This document shows, piece by piece, positions 1 to 8,101 of a stretch of 24,238 bases of DNA (positions within the stretch are counted from its first letter, which is position 1; each line of letters opens with the position of its first letter). The DNA is taken from positions 1-24,238 of the forward strand of contig DAOWCY010000108.1 of the NCBI GenBank assembly GCA_030639305.1. The letters run 5' to 3'. The notes under the pieces are model-generated. The model had not been told where the DNA came from, ran no database searches, and saw only the letters and a program-made list of their open reading frames with translations. The translations under genes were made by a program, and so were the position numbers. The DNA is from JAGLQA01 sp023135565. GTDB taxonomy: Bacteria; Acidobacteriota; Aminicenantia; UBA2199.

Positions 1-180
1 CTGCTTCGATGGAAATGATGAGCACGAAAACAGAGTACATATGGAGTGGTGGGCCGGAGAATGTGTAATGCGGTACTGCCGGTTCATAATGCCTCCCGGA
101 AGTCGGACACAACATAGTACCGAAGAAGCGGGCGAACAAGAGGATATATCGACCTCAGCGGAGCCTGTGGAGGGAAGGGC

Positions 181-288
181 GTGACCAAGAGGAACTCTGA
201 GACAGGTTGCCGCGAACCGTACGCAGTGACGGGCAAAGGGTGTTGTTTGACCTTATCGGAGTGCGCCGGCGAGCACTTGCCATCATAA
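181..288 (+). pseudogene. Vestigial start of intron-encoded protein (35 codons)
   Basis: A GTG start follows a GGAGGGAAGGGC stretch that acts as the ribosome binding site of reverse transcriptase genes in related introns. The frame ends at TAA after 35 residues. Its product is too short for any reverse transcriptase motif and shows none. It is most simply the stub left by an internal deletion of the intron ORF. It could equally be chance coding within structured intron RNA. Confidence 0.3.
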
Positions 289-323
289 GATTGTGCAAAC
301 CGACGCCAGAAAACTTGAGGTAG

Positions 324-396
324 GAGCCGGATGAGGTAGTTCCTCAAGTCCGGATCTGTGCGGGGGGTGCCGGGTAACCGGCATTCCTACCGCGAC
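324..396 (+). ncRNA. Group II intron domains V and VI
   Basis: Domain V (324-356) starts GAGCCGGA, has a short terminal loop and closes with TCCGGATC. In the basal stem G326 faces A354, where the usual partner is U, so one pair of the catalytic-triad region looks non-canonical. Domain VI (360-393) pairs 360-363 with 390-393 and 364-373 with 378-387 around a GTAA loop. A389 is unpaired, 7 nt from the 3' end at C396, the expected place for the lariat branch point. Pairing was done by eye. Confidence 0.85.
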
Positions 397-609
397 AATT
401 TTTTCTCACCCGGAGAGTAGAGAAAGGGGACAGGCAAAAAGGACGATCAAAATAATGAAAAAAGTTGAAAAATAGGTTTCTTGTGAGCTTTTTACCAACC
501 GCCGTTCCGGGCTTTTTTAGGCGCTCAAGCATCACTGACCCCCGCGGTATTTTCAGGCGAACATATAACGATGTTGATAAAATTAAATTTTAGTTCGTAA
601 ACTTTTATG
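397..609. other. Gap between intron and the MauE-like gene
   Basis: No convincing gene, tRNA or terminator is visible in this 213-nt stretch. It begins with the 3' exon of the group II intron. A minus-strand frame (535 down to 344) runs across it but ends inside domain VI and has no recognisable content. It may be the remains of whatever the intron inserted beside. Confidence 0.4.
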
Positions 610-1071
610 TCACGGTTTGTTTCTATAACTTTTTTTGATAATAAGTACAGCGGGTATCAGGAGTAATAGGTCTCTTATAATTGCTTTTATATTATCGAAT
701 GCAGTAACCTTTTCTATCATTTGAGATTGAATAAAACAACCGCAATTGATATTTATACCTCTAATTAGTGCGAATGAAATGGCGGCTATAAAAATAATAA
801 GAAGCCCCCCCAAAACAATGGCTGCCAATTTTGGACGAATATTTAACACCAAAAAAACACCAAATACCAACTCAATAATGGGCAAAAGATATGCTGTCAT
901 TTTTACCATAATTGGGGGAAGAATTTTGTAATTTCCTATAGACTTCATAAAATCTTCAGGATTTATCAATTTTCCAATGCTGGCGTAGATAAAGACCCCA
1001 CCCAATACCAATTGTGCCACGGTTAAAACTTTTTTTGATTTTAAAAAATCTAAAATTTTCATGAGTTTCAT
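610..1071 (-). CDS. MauE/DoxX-like four-helix membrane protein
   Basis: A 153-residue inner-membrane protein with four predicted helices at about residues 15-35, 52-76, 82-103 and 131-145. An NCGCF motif (C110, C112) follows helix 3. This layout fits the MauE/DoxX superfamily; MauE acts in methylamine dehydrogenase maturation together with the thioredoxin-like MauD. The Cys-Gly-Cys would be suited to passing electrons or disulfides across the membrane. It lies 59 bp downstream of the CxxC protein gene on the same strand, so a thiol-redox partnership is likely but inferred. The start is ambiguous between ATG at 1071 and ATG at 1062; upstream GGTAAG is a weak ribosome binding site. The substrate is unknown. 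Confidence 0.7.
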   Translation of the reverse strand: MKLMKILDFLKSKKVLTVAQLVLGGVFIYASIGKLINPEDFMKSIGNYKILPPIMVKMTAYLLPIIELVFGVFLVLNIRPKLAAIVLGGLLIIFIAAISFALIRGININCGCFIQSQMIEKVTAFDNIKAIIRDLLLLIPAVLIIKKSYRNKP

Positions 1072-1130
1072 TTACTTACCATTCATAACAAAGCTATATA
1101 ATAACGGGAAAAACAATAAGCTGCGGTCAT

Positions 1131-1573
1131 TTAAATTATCTTAATTTTAATAACATCGCCGTTCTCTTTAACTTCGATGAAAACATTATTTTTCCAGCCC
1201 CTTGTTTTTTTACAAGCAGCGATTTTTTCTAAGTAATTCTCAACATCTTCATTTCCTTTTATTACTTCGCCACTGGTCATAAAAGCGTCCTTAAATTTTA
1301 TTATATCGACATCGCTATAGTCACTGGGCACGACACACAAAATGTCCTCCTTTTCGTTAAACCTATGTATTAGTTTTCCAGTTGGACAGCCGTCACATAC
1401 CCTGTCATACAAAACAAATATTACATTTTGCTTTGATCGATTCTTGGTTATAATTTCTGGCATTGATGAAAAATCTAAGATTAGACATTGGAAATACTTG
1501 ACTATAAAAAAAAATGCCAGAATTAAAAATATGAAACCTATGCGATAAATTATATATCTTTTTTTTTATCCAT
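1131..1573 (-). CDS. Membrane-anchored CxxC protein, frameshifted at an A9 run
   Basis: The longest ATG-initiated frame (1463-1131) gives 110 residues with a VCDGC motif near its start, but this start is probably wrong. The same frame stays open upstream through a very hydrophobic stretch (IGFIFLILAFFFIVKYF), a typical membrane anchor. An ATG at 1573, only 3 nt after the stop of the upstream propeller gene, begins ATG GAT followed by nine A (T run 1559-1567). As written it stops after seven codons; with one more A it joins the anchor frame and gives about 147 residues starting MDKKKRYIIYRIGF. I therefore read one gene with a +1 shift at the A9 run, by sequencing error, mutation or transcriptional slippage. 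The CxxC plus anchor suggests a thiol-disulfide protein partnering the MauE-like protein; a thioredoxin fold is not proven. Confidence 0.6.
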
Positions 1574-1576
1574 ATA

Positions 1577-2674
1577 TTACCTATTCTTTGATGTGTTGTT
1601 TCCGTTTGCTGTTAACCGGTAAACGCTTATCTCGACTTTATCATCATCAGCCAGATCGCCGATCGAGTAACCCATAACATAGAAACAAGTTTTATCATTT
1701 TTTTCTTGTACTGCAAAATCAATCCAGCGCATCAATTTAAAATCGTGGTCGTTGTAGAAATAATCTAATATATTTCCGTCCAAATCTATGCTGATAATTT
1801 CAAGCCTGGGTATATTAACCAACAGGTATATCCTCCCATTGCACAGCTCCGCAGATGCAAACAAGTTTGAAAACCAAACAGACCGTGAAGTCATTTTGTC
1901 CAGGTATAGGCTGTTCCAATTCTCGATATTATTAAGCAAATCATCTTTAATTTTTATCTTATTCTTTAATTTCAAATCATTACCAAATATGAATATCTTA
2001 TTCCAGTGCTTCGGGACATACACCACATTATCCACTGAATTTAATAAAAATCCCTTTTTACTTTTTTTAGTAATCAAGGATTTATCCATATCTTTATCAT
2101 TAACATTTATTGTGTTCTTGACTATGCCATTCATATCCATTTTCAAAAACAAAGGAAATTCCTTTTTGTATGTTTTTACTGGGCAATATATGTGATTATC
2201 ATATATTGAAAATTGCGAAATTGAAAAAAAAGTTCGCACCCTGTTTTTAAATCCCAGGTTTTTTCCGAATATATCAAAACCGTTGTTATTAATAATGTAA
2301 ATGTTCTCTTTAAAAAAATCGAACCATGCCGGGTGATAAAGATCACCGGGGCCTTTACCCCGGCGCCCCAGGTAACGCAAAAACTTTCCATCTTGACTGA
2401 AAACAATTAGCCGATGGCGGCCATTTTCAAGAATATAAATTTTACCGTTTTTAGTTTTCATGCATGCCGGCATTGTTAAGAAAGAATTTGCGTCATTTTG
2501 ATCGAGGCTGAATGATTTATCAACGCTTAACATTGTCCAATTTTTTTCAGGTTTTTGTTTTTTTACATATTTAAGTTTATATTCAAATAGTTGATCGAAG
2601 CCTGAGGCAGTACTGACAGTTATAATTATTAAGATCACAATAAAATCAATTTTTGTCATTTTTTTGGTGTACAT
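1577..2674 (-). CDS. Secreted 6-bladed beta-propeller protein
   Basis: The 365-residue product has an N-terminal hydrophobic segment (about 8-25) consistent with a signal peptide or lipid-free anchor. Repeated blade-like units such as KIYILENGRHRLIVFSQDG follow. The motif LGRRGKGPGDLYHP (102-115) is the hallmark G-x-G-PG-[ED]-x-x-P segment of the 6-bladed propeller family common in Bacteroidota and Aminicenantes-like genomes. Function in that family is mostly unknown; binding or scaffolding outside the membrane is assumed. The ATG at 2674 has AAGGAAG about 9 nt upstream. The stop is 3 nt from the ATG of the CxxC protein gene, so the two are probably translationally coupled. A GC-rich hairpin (2704-2724) sits just upstream, between this gene and the giant protein gene. 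Confidence 0.75.
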   Translation of the reverse strand: MYTKKMTKIDFIVILIIITVSTASGFDQLFEYKLKYVKKQKPEKNWTMLSVDKSFSLDQNDANSFLTMPACMKTKNGKIYILENGRHRLIVFSQDGKFLRYLGRRGKGPGDLYHPAWFDFFKENIYIINNNGFDIFGKNLGFKNRVRTFFSISQFSIYDNHIYCPVKTYKKEFPLFLKMDMNGIVKNTINVNDKDMDKSLITKKSKKGFLLNSVDNVVYVPKHWNKIFIFGNDLKLKNKIKIKDDLLNNIENWNSLYLDKMTSRSVWFSNLFASAELCNGRIYLLVNIPRLEIISIDLDGNILDYFYNDHDFKLMRWIDFAVQEKNDKTCFYVMGYSIGDLADDDKVEISVYRLTANGNNTSKNR

Positions 2675-2699
2675 TATCGTTTACTTCCTTTGTTTTTGG

Positions 2700-2736
2700 A
2701 TCAGGCGGGGTTACCCCCCCCGCCGGAGGTAAGAAT
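2700..2736. repeat. Repeat fragment with hairpin upstream of the propeller gene
   Basis: GGCGGGG (2704-2710) pairs with CCCCGCC (2718-2724). The 3' flank CGCCGGAGGTAAG is the terminal signature of the dispersed repeat family seen elsewhere in the window. It separates the 2751-6416 gene from the propeller gene. It might attenuate read-through, but there is no T tract on either side. Confidence 0.55.
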
Positions 2737-2750
2737 CGTCTCTTTTTACT

Positions 2751-5700
2751 CTACTCTATCCAGGGATGGGCAGCATGGTAAATCTCCTCCGGGTCCTCGA
2801 ATACAAAAGGAAAAAAAGCAAGATTCACCCGGCGCTTCTTGCCCATTTCATTGTAGAGCGGCGTCCCGGTAGGCAGCTCCAGCTCTTTATTTAACGGCAT
2901 AGTTACCCGCGCTTTTATAAAAAAATTTCCCCTGCCGGCGATTTCTAAGAGAACTGCCTGGAGCGCGGGCTTAAACCCGTGTCCCGATTTATAAATGGTT
3001 TCCCGCACTGCTTTGACTAAGTAACTCATCTGCTTTGCGATGACATGTTCGCGCTGCGCTTTTTTTAGTTTGGCGATAAAAAAAGCGGTTCTTTGGGCAA
3101 GATATCTATCGCCGCGGTTACCCCGGTAAATTTTCCTGCCCCTATAAAAACGGGGTTTCGATAGACTTTTCCAGTAAGCGGCGCTTTTTCCGGTTTTCCG
3201 GGCCAATAAATCCCAGGTCTTTTTTCCTTCAAAATTCAACAGCGCGGCGATGGCCTCCTTGTAAAGCACGATATTCAATGACACATTCATATAGCCCCAT
3301 AATTTATTGCGGCTGTGAGCGCTGGAATCGAAGTCGAGGAAATCTTTTTTCCCGGCGATAGAATTAATAAAATTTAGATAGCTGTTTTTGAGTTCGCTGT
3401 CTTTGGTATTGCGGTCGTCTATGCGCAGCGAGATTTCCAGCATACTCTCTGTGTTTTTATTTTCTTGCCTCCGGCGGGCAGGGGGCGCTTTTTGAAAAAA
3501 CTGCCCTCTGCACCCCCGCAAAAACTTTTGTTTAATTTTGTTTTTTTTCCGGTGCGGCGAAGCTTCCTGTCCAACCATGCCGGTGAAACGGACACTGCTG
3601 AAATGCTTTTCGCCGTTATCGAAAAAACGCCAGGATGCCTGTTCCTGGTTCTCGATCTGGTAATAGTTAATAATCCCGTTGTTTTCTTTTCCCGGCGGCG
3701 CTTTCTCCCGGAGATTGTCGAAGCGGAATATAGAACGACTGCGCAGCAGCCCGAAAAAATTAAATTTACTCTTCTTTTCTTTGAATTTATCCTTGATGAT
3801 TTTTTTTGTTCCCAGGCTCTTTAATAACGAGGCGTCGCCTTTGATAATCGCCTGTTTTAATGCCTGCATTTTTTTTTTGTCCTCTTCTTCAGCCCCGGTT
3901 GGGAAATCTAATTCCACGTATTCTCTCAACAAAGTGCCGCTGCTGTAGGAGGTATCGAAAAAAGTATACCGGAAACGAAAAATATAAAGAAGTTCGAGAA
4001 ATAACCGGTAAGCCAACCGGTCATAATCTCCTTTGTCTTCAAAATAAACCAGCCGGTTTCCCCTGCGGCTGACAAATTTCCGCTGCAAATTGATTTTAGA
4101 AAAATCCAGGGTGTTGCCTAACAAATATTGGTGCCGCCATAACCACAACCGCCCCCGCAGGCTGAAATAATTTTCCATTAAGACTGTATAATTCTCCGGC
4201 AGCCGGGCTCCCTTAACCCGCGAAGGAAGGGCGAAATTCAGGATAAAATTGTTGTGGAACCGGCCTTCCTCCCTGGTCCTGACCGGGTAAACCAGGGTGT
4301 ATTTTTGGGTGAAGGAGACATCTCCCCACAAAACCACCCCGTAACCTAACAAAAAACCGATCTCCACGGAATCCATCACTAAGAAATCATCGTCTTCACC
4401 CTCGGGGTAAGGATTCTCAACGATCACCCGGGATATCCTGGGCACGATTTTGCTGATAATGGCCGGGTCTAAACCGAGCCATGCCGGTTTGATATCTAAG
4501 TACTTAATGGCTGAAACGCCTTTTACCAGGCCGTCGATGAATAAATCTCTCATGGCCCGGAGCACGATAGGCACTAATTCCCTGATCCGGGGGCCGTAAA
4601 ATTGAGGATAACCGGGAAACCGGTATTTCTTTAGTTTACCATTCACTACCGCTTTATCGGCGGCGCTTACCCGGCGGTTAAAGGCTAAGAGTGCGATTTT
4701 TTTGCCGCCCGGAGTCGCTTCTCCGCTAAGACCGAATACCTGTACCAGTTGATTTCTCCTGGCGATCAATTTCTCAACCAGCAGCCCCCGGGTTGAAGGA
4801 GGCCAGCCTCCTAAGTCAACCGCGGCTGCGATCTGTTTCCTTGACAACCGGGCAATCAGGCGGGTCATCCACTTTGCATCGGCAAAGGTGAGGGCTTTCA
4901 GCGCCGCGCTTTTTTGAAAACTGCGGTAATTCAAGCGTATTTGTTTTTTCTTGCCTTCGGCGAGCAGGGGGCGCTTTTTGAAGAAACTGCCCCCTGCACC
5001 CCCGCAAAAACTTTTATTTAAGGAGGAAGCTGACACCTCCTTTTCTTTTTCTCTATCGTTTAATGTACTTTTATAGGGCGGGGTCGCCACCCCCCCCTTG
5101 ATGATATGCCAGCTAAAATCACCGGGTCTTCCAGGAAAAACCTTGCCGAAAGCAAGTCCCATATTATGTTGGGCATAAAAAAAACGGTACCTGTCACCGA
5201 ACTTGCGTAATATCAACCGGTTGTTTTCATTATCGTTCAAGTCGGGGTTGGATACCCAGATATTAAAAAGCGCCATGCCCCTGACTTCGCGCCGGCCCGA
5301 ATGCCCGTTCTCTCCATAAGCCCAGGGCCCCACCCGGATTAATTCCGGCGGCTGAGCTTCTAACAACCCTTGGTGAAAAATAATATAGTGCCCTTCGTGG
5401 TCCCGGCCTGTTTTCTCGATGTAACGGTTTAATTCGCGGTTGGAATAGTGCGCATTCCACTTGCGCCTGAACTCATGGGGCGTGATTTCCCCGAGCACTA
5501 ACTTAAAGTCCCGTACGTATTCGCTGATGTCCACCGAAAAACCGAGGACGGAAAAAAGAGCGGCACAGGTGCTTTCCGCATGAACCTCCGCTCCTACCGT
5601 TAATTTGAAATCATGCTGTTTGCCGTTTTTTGTGACATAGATGTCTATCCCGGGTTTGGCCCGGGGCTGGCGCACTGCTCTAAAGTAACCTTTTCCCGTG

Positions 5701-6416
5701 GGGAAAAAAATCCCCAACCCGCGGTGCAGCGCATCCTGGCCGGTGCGGTAAAAATGGGCCAGGTCGATTTCCTCGATATTTTGAGCGGTCCAAAAAGGGG
5801 AGTCCGGGGCCGGGTTGAATTTCGAGATGTCCAGGCCTTTTTCTTTCGAGCGCTGCAGTTCCCGGTGGTTTAAGAGCCTTCCTGACACAGGGTTTACAAG
5901 GTTGACTGCTTCTCCTTCCGGGGTATCGTCCAGCGGGATTTTCCAATCCTGTAAGTAGTATGTGGCGGCCCTGCGCAGGAGATATGAAGAGGTGAGGCGC
6001 TGGCCCGAACTTTTCAAGGCATTATCTAAGTCGAGAATTTCGGCTGCCTGCAGTTTAAAGGCCGTTCCGGTACTCGCCTCAAGCTCTTTGATATATTCTA
6101 ACAGGATTCGATAAGCTTTAACTTCACTTTTCCGGCTGATTTTTTTTAACGCCTCTTTTTTAGGCAGCCCTTCCTTTAATGTATAGTAGTTCGATAGGCT
6201 GCCGCTTATCTCCCTGTATCTTTTTTCGATCTTACGGCGGTAACTGGATATTTTTTTCGCACAGATAAGGCCGTCTTTAAAAAAAATATCCCGGATTTGT
6301 TTTTTTAGTTGATAGTTGAAAGGCAGCGCCTCGTCCGCATGGAGCGCGAGGGGATTTGAAAAAGTTAATAAAACGACACACAGCGCCGGGAAAAACACAA
6401 AAATGTTTTTTCTCAA
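2751..6416 (-). CDS. Giant secreted protein of unknown function carrying two in-frame repeats
   Basis: A 1221-residue protein with a signal peptide (cleavage likely after LALHA, about residue 27). It starts at TTG with AGAGGAAAGGG immediately upstream and lies 27 bp after the restored stop of the C69 peptidase gene, so the two are probably cotranscribed. I do not recognise the family. Around residues 370-430 the pattern VSNPDLNDNENNRL followed by FFYAQHNMGLAFG is faintly reminiscent of kinase-like folds (D/N-rich loop, then a D/H-x-G element), but this is weak. Residues about 500-900 are rich in aromatic beta-type stretches. Two segments (about 465-490 and 960-984) are translations of the genome's dispersed palindromic repeat, read in two different frames. 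The protein is thus probably a shorter core with inserted loops. Likely periplasmic or surface-located. Confidence 0.6.
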   Translation of the reverse strand: MRKNIFVFFPALCVVLLTFSNPLALHADEALPFNYQLKKQIRDIFFKDGLICAKKISSYRRKIEKRYREISGSLSNYYTLKEGLPKKEALKKISRKSEVKAYRILLEYIKELEASTGTAFKLQAAEILDLDNALKSSGQRLTSSYLLRRAATYYLQDWKIPLDDTPEGEAVNLVNPVSGRLLNHRELQRSKEKGLDISKFNPAPDSPFWTAQNIEEIDLAHFYRTGQDALHRGLGIFFPTGKGYFRAVRQPRAKPGIDIYVTKNGKQHDFKLTVGAEVHAESTCAALFSVLGFSVDISEYVRDFKLVLGEITPHEFRRKWNAHYSNRELNRYIEKTGRDHEGHYIIFHQGLLEAQPPELIRVGPWAYGENGHSGRREVRGMALFNIWVSNPDLNDNENNRLILRKFGDRYRFFYAQHNMGLAFGKVFPGRPGDFSWHIIKGGVATPPYKSTLNDREKEKEVSASSLNKSFCGGAGGSFFKKRPLLAEGKKKQIRLNYRSFQKSAALKALTFADAKWMTRLIARLSRKQIAAAVDLGGWPPSTRGLLVEKLIARRNQLVQVFGLSGEATPGGKKIALLAFNRRVSAADKAVVNGKLKKYRFPGYPQFYGPRIRELVPIVLRAMRDLFIDGLVKGVSAIKYLDIKPAWLGLDPAIISKIVPRISRVIVENPYPEGEDDDFLVMDSVEIGFLLGYGVVLWGDVSFTQKYTLVYPVRTREEGRFHNNFILNFALPSRVKGARLPENYTVLMENYFSLRGRLWLWRHQYLLGNTLDFSKINLQRKFVSRRGNRLVYFEDKGDYDRLAYRLFLELLYIFRFRYTFFDTSYSSGTLLREYVELDFPTGAEEEDKKKMQALKQAIIKGDASLLKSLGTKKIIKDKFKEKKSKFNFFGLLRSRSIFRFDNLREKAPPGKENNGIINYYQIENQEQASWRFFDNGEKHFSSVRFTGMVGQEASPHRKKNKIKQKFLRGCRGQFFQKAPPARRRQENKNTESMLEISLRIDDRNTKDSELKNSYLNFINSIAGKKDFLDFDSSAHSRNKLWGYMNVSLNIVLYKEAIAALLNFEGKKTWDLLARKTGKSAAYWKSLSKPRFYRGRKIYRGNRGDRYLAQRTAFFIAKLKKAQREHVIAKQMSYLVKAVRETIYKSGHGFKPALQAVLLEIAGRGNFFIKARVTMPLNKELELPTGTPLYNEMGKKRRVNLAFFPFVFEDPEEIYHAAHPWIE
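3461..3533 (-). repeat. Palindromic repeat inside the giant secreted protein gene (copy 2)
   Basis: On the coding strand the element runs from CAAAAGTTTTTGCGGGGG to CCCGCCGGAGGCAAGAAA, with a central inverted repeat built on CCCTCTGC/GCAGAGGG-type arms. It is translated as KFLRGCRGQFFQK followed by APPARRRQE. It is nearly identical in DNA to the copy at 4947-5018 but occupies a different reading frame. Its tail PPARRRQE is also encoded in the TIR protein near 21020. Confidence 0.85.
4947..5018 (-). repeat. Palindromic repeat inside the giant secreted protein gene (copy 1)
   Basis: The coding-strand element runs from AAAAGTTTTTGCGGGGG to CTCGCCGAAGGCAAGAAA and is translated KSFCGGAGGSFFKKRPL then LAEGKKK. 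It has the same length and arms as the copy at 3461-3533. The flanking segment 5025-5095 contains another GC hairpin (GGGCGGGG ... CCCCCCCC, 5074-5095), so the insertion may be composite. Confidence 0.85.
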
Positions 6417-6443
6417 CCCTTTCCTCTTGCGGTCACAGGTACC

Positions 6444-7911
6444 TCATTTATTTTTTTCTTCTTTTATTTTTTTTATGAGTTCCGTGGTCAGGAACCATTT
6501 CTCGTATTCTACCTGGTGAACATAATTGGTAATAATTTTCAGGGCAATGTTTTTCTCTTTTTCCAGTAGATAAAAGAACTCTTTTTCCTTTTTTTTTCTG
6601 TCTTTTCAGCAGGTAATTTTCAAAGTTTTTCCACTCTTTCCTGGCGAATCTAATCCTGTCTTTATACTGCCGGTCTACTACTTCCGATAGTTTGGCAAAA
6701 TTCCAGAAGGCATAAGCAGGATCGAACTTTATGAATGACTGGGCTTTATCGAAGTGGTCCCGCAGTGCATCGCTTGTGCTGCCCCGGGTATAGCCCGTGG
6801 GCGGGGCGGTGATGGATAGGTACCAGGGAGCATAGGCATTGGTGTCCGGTCTTCTAAAAGCGATCCAGGCGACGTTGGCAATTTCCTGGGGCATATCGCT
6901 TCTCAGCGTGGCAACAAAAGAGTATTGAGTAGATTCATCGCAGATAGTCCTGTTTTTTGTCGAGTTAGGTGAGCCGTTCTTATAATTATCAGTCAGGTCA
7001 TATTCCGTGCCTTCGTTGTGGTCCCGCAGCACCCTGAATAAATCGGTTATCCTGATCTTTTTCCTGGGCACAAAAGAGAAGGGGAATCTTTCCTCGATTT
7101 CGTATTGTTTTTTTGCGAGCAGGTTGGTGGCCCGCCACTGTCTCAGGATATTCGCCATACTCTTCCAGCTTTTTGGATTCGAATACACTTTTGCAAAATC
7201 GAATTCTCCATCTTTGGCCGGGTTGTACCATTTCCTTTTGACGGCGTAACCGATAATGTCGGCAGAACCCATAAAGTTCTTTTTGTCTGCGAGGTCCACT
7301 TTGCCGATGGTGTAATAGTTGGCAATCACAAAGGCATGGTCGTCCGGCACCCTTTGGGCAATCCAGTGTTTACCCTTTACGATGTGGAGAATCCAACCCT
7401 CCTGCGCATCGGCGATACAATAGGTCCTGCCGGAACTGTAGTAACCGTATTTATCTACCAATTCACCGGCAATTTTGACCGCTTCCCTGGCAGACCCGGC
7501 TCTATGGGCAACCAACCGGCGCAGCATAAAACCGATCCCGCCGTCGGTAAGTTCGCCTTTATCCTCCTTGGAGGAACATTGATTCGAGGCAATCACGATA
7601 CCTTTTTGATTCATATAGGTGTCGGCAAACTCCTGGCCCGGCACCTGGATCCATAAACATCCACAGGCCTTGTTTATTCCCGGCACTGTGGCTCCGTTTC
7701 TCAGTTTGGTGATTTTATAGCCTAAATGACGCTGCAGCGGTATCTTATGCACATTGACGAAATTGACCCCGGCGTCGTCCTCGTTGTGGGCAATCAAAAC
7801 AGAACCATCGCCGCTTGCGAGTTTGCCGACGACGATAGAAAAACAATTATGCTCTTCCCCATATAAAAAGAGGGCGGAAAAAATAACTAAAAAAATGACG
7901 GCTTTTTTCAT
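6444..7911 (-). CDS. C69-family peptidase (dipeptidase A-like), C-terminal frameshift
   Basis: Residues 1-18 form a signal peptide. Cys23 in EEHNCFSIVVGKLASGDGS is the expected N-terminal nucleophile of family C69 (PF03577), followed by the conserved HNEDD. The family hydrolyses peptides, mostly dipeptides; here the enzyme would be exported. I chose ATG 7911 because a frame reaching 7974 only adds residues from upstream non-coding DNA and lacks a signal peptide. Near the end, CAG is followed by nine A (T run 6589-6597). The zero frame then gives a Cys/Pro/Arg-poor-fit tail stopping at 6448. With eight A the frame becomes QKKKEKEFFYLLEKEK followed by a charged helical tail stopping at TGA 6444. 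I consider the latter native. The promoter TATAAA ends 6 nt before ATG, so the mRNA may be leaderless. Confidence 0.8.
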
Positions 7912-7917
7912 GTTAAA

Positions 7918-7946
7918 TTTATACCATATAATAGTCTTTTTTTCAA
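7918..7946 (-). promoter_or_regulatory. Promoter of the C69 peptidase gene (probably leaderless)
   Basis: TTGAAA (7946-7941), a 17-bp spacer and TATAAA (7923-7918) lie directly before the gene. The -10 box ends 6 nt before the ATG, so transcription should begin at or next to the A of ATG. No Shine-Dalgarno sequence is present. The -35 box is preceded by GGGGT at the repeat boundary. Confidence 0.6.
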
Positions 7947-7968
7947 ACCCCGAAGCTGCCAAATCTGG

Positions 7969-8076
7969 ACACACCCCGTCGTTTCGGGGCAGGGTGGTGC
8001 TTTTGCTTCTAAATAATTAAAAGTTTTGATCAAACTTTTTCAAAAGTTTGGCCCCCGGCAGGGCTGCCGGAGGTAA
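7969..8076 (+). repeat. Dispersed palindromic repeat, intergenic
   Basis: It contains CACCCCGTCGTTTCGGGG, then the three-arm core with arms AAAAGTTTTG, CAAACTTTTT and AAAAGTTTG (8011-8050). It ends with GGCCCCCGGCAGGGCTGCCG and GGAGGTAAG. It fills the gap between the C69 gene and the end of the 8102-10393 gene. Confidence 0.85.
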
Positions 8077-8101
8077 GTTAACAGAAATTTTAGGGTGCCC
8101 T

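Larger units (their letters stand above)
1..396 (+). mobile_element. Group II intron, 3' portion, without an intact intron-encoded protein
   Basis: The right end is diagnostic: a 33-nt domain V hairpin, then a domain VI hairpin with a GTAA tetraloop, a bulged A and a terminal AC. Upstream, the stretch around 97-130 (GGAAGTCGGAC, then CATAGTACCGA) resembles the segment that precedes the protein gene in many bacterial group II introns, and 169-180 looks like a ribosome binding site. In an intact element a reverse transcriptase/maturase of roughly 400-600 codons would follow; here only about 36 codons separate that site from a stop, and domain V follows at once. I infer an ORF-deleted or ORF-less intron that would need maturase in trans. 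The 5' domains lie at or beyond the window edge, so the full length cannot be judged. The predicted 3' exon starts at 397. Confidence 0.8.

Noticed and set aside
84..347. Minus-strand open frame of 87 codons at the left edge
   Set aside because: It is antisense to the group II intron and its content is explained by the intron's structured RNA.
344..535. Minus-strand open frame of 63 codons
   Set aside because: It ends inside intron domain VI and shows no family features or ribosome binding site.
7105..7656. + strand frame of 183 codons
   Set aside because: Shadow of the C69 peptidase gene.
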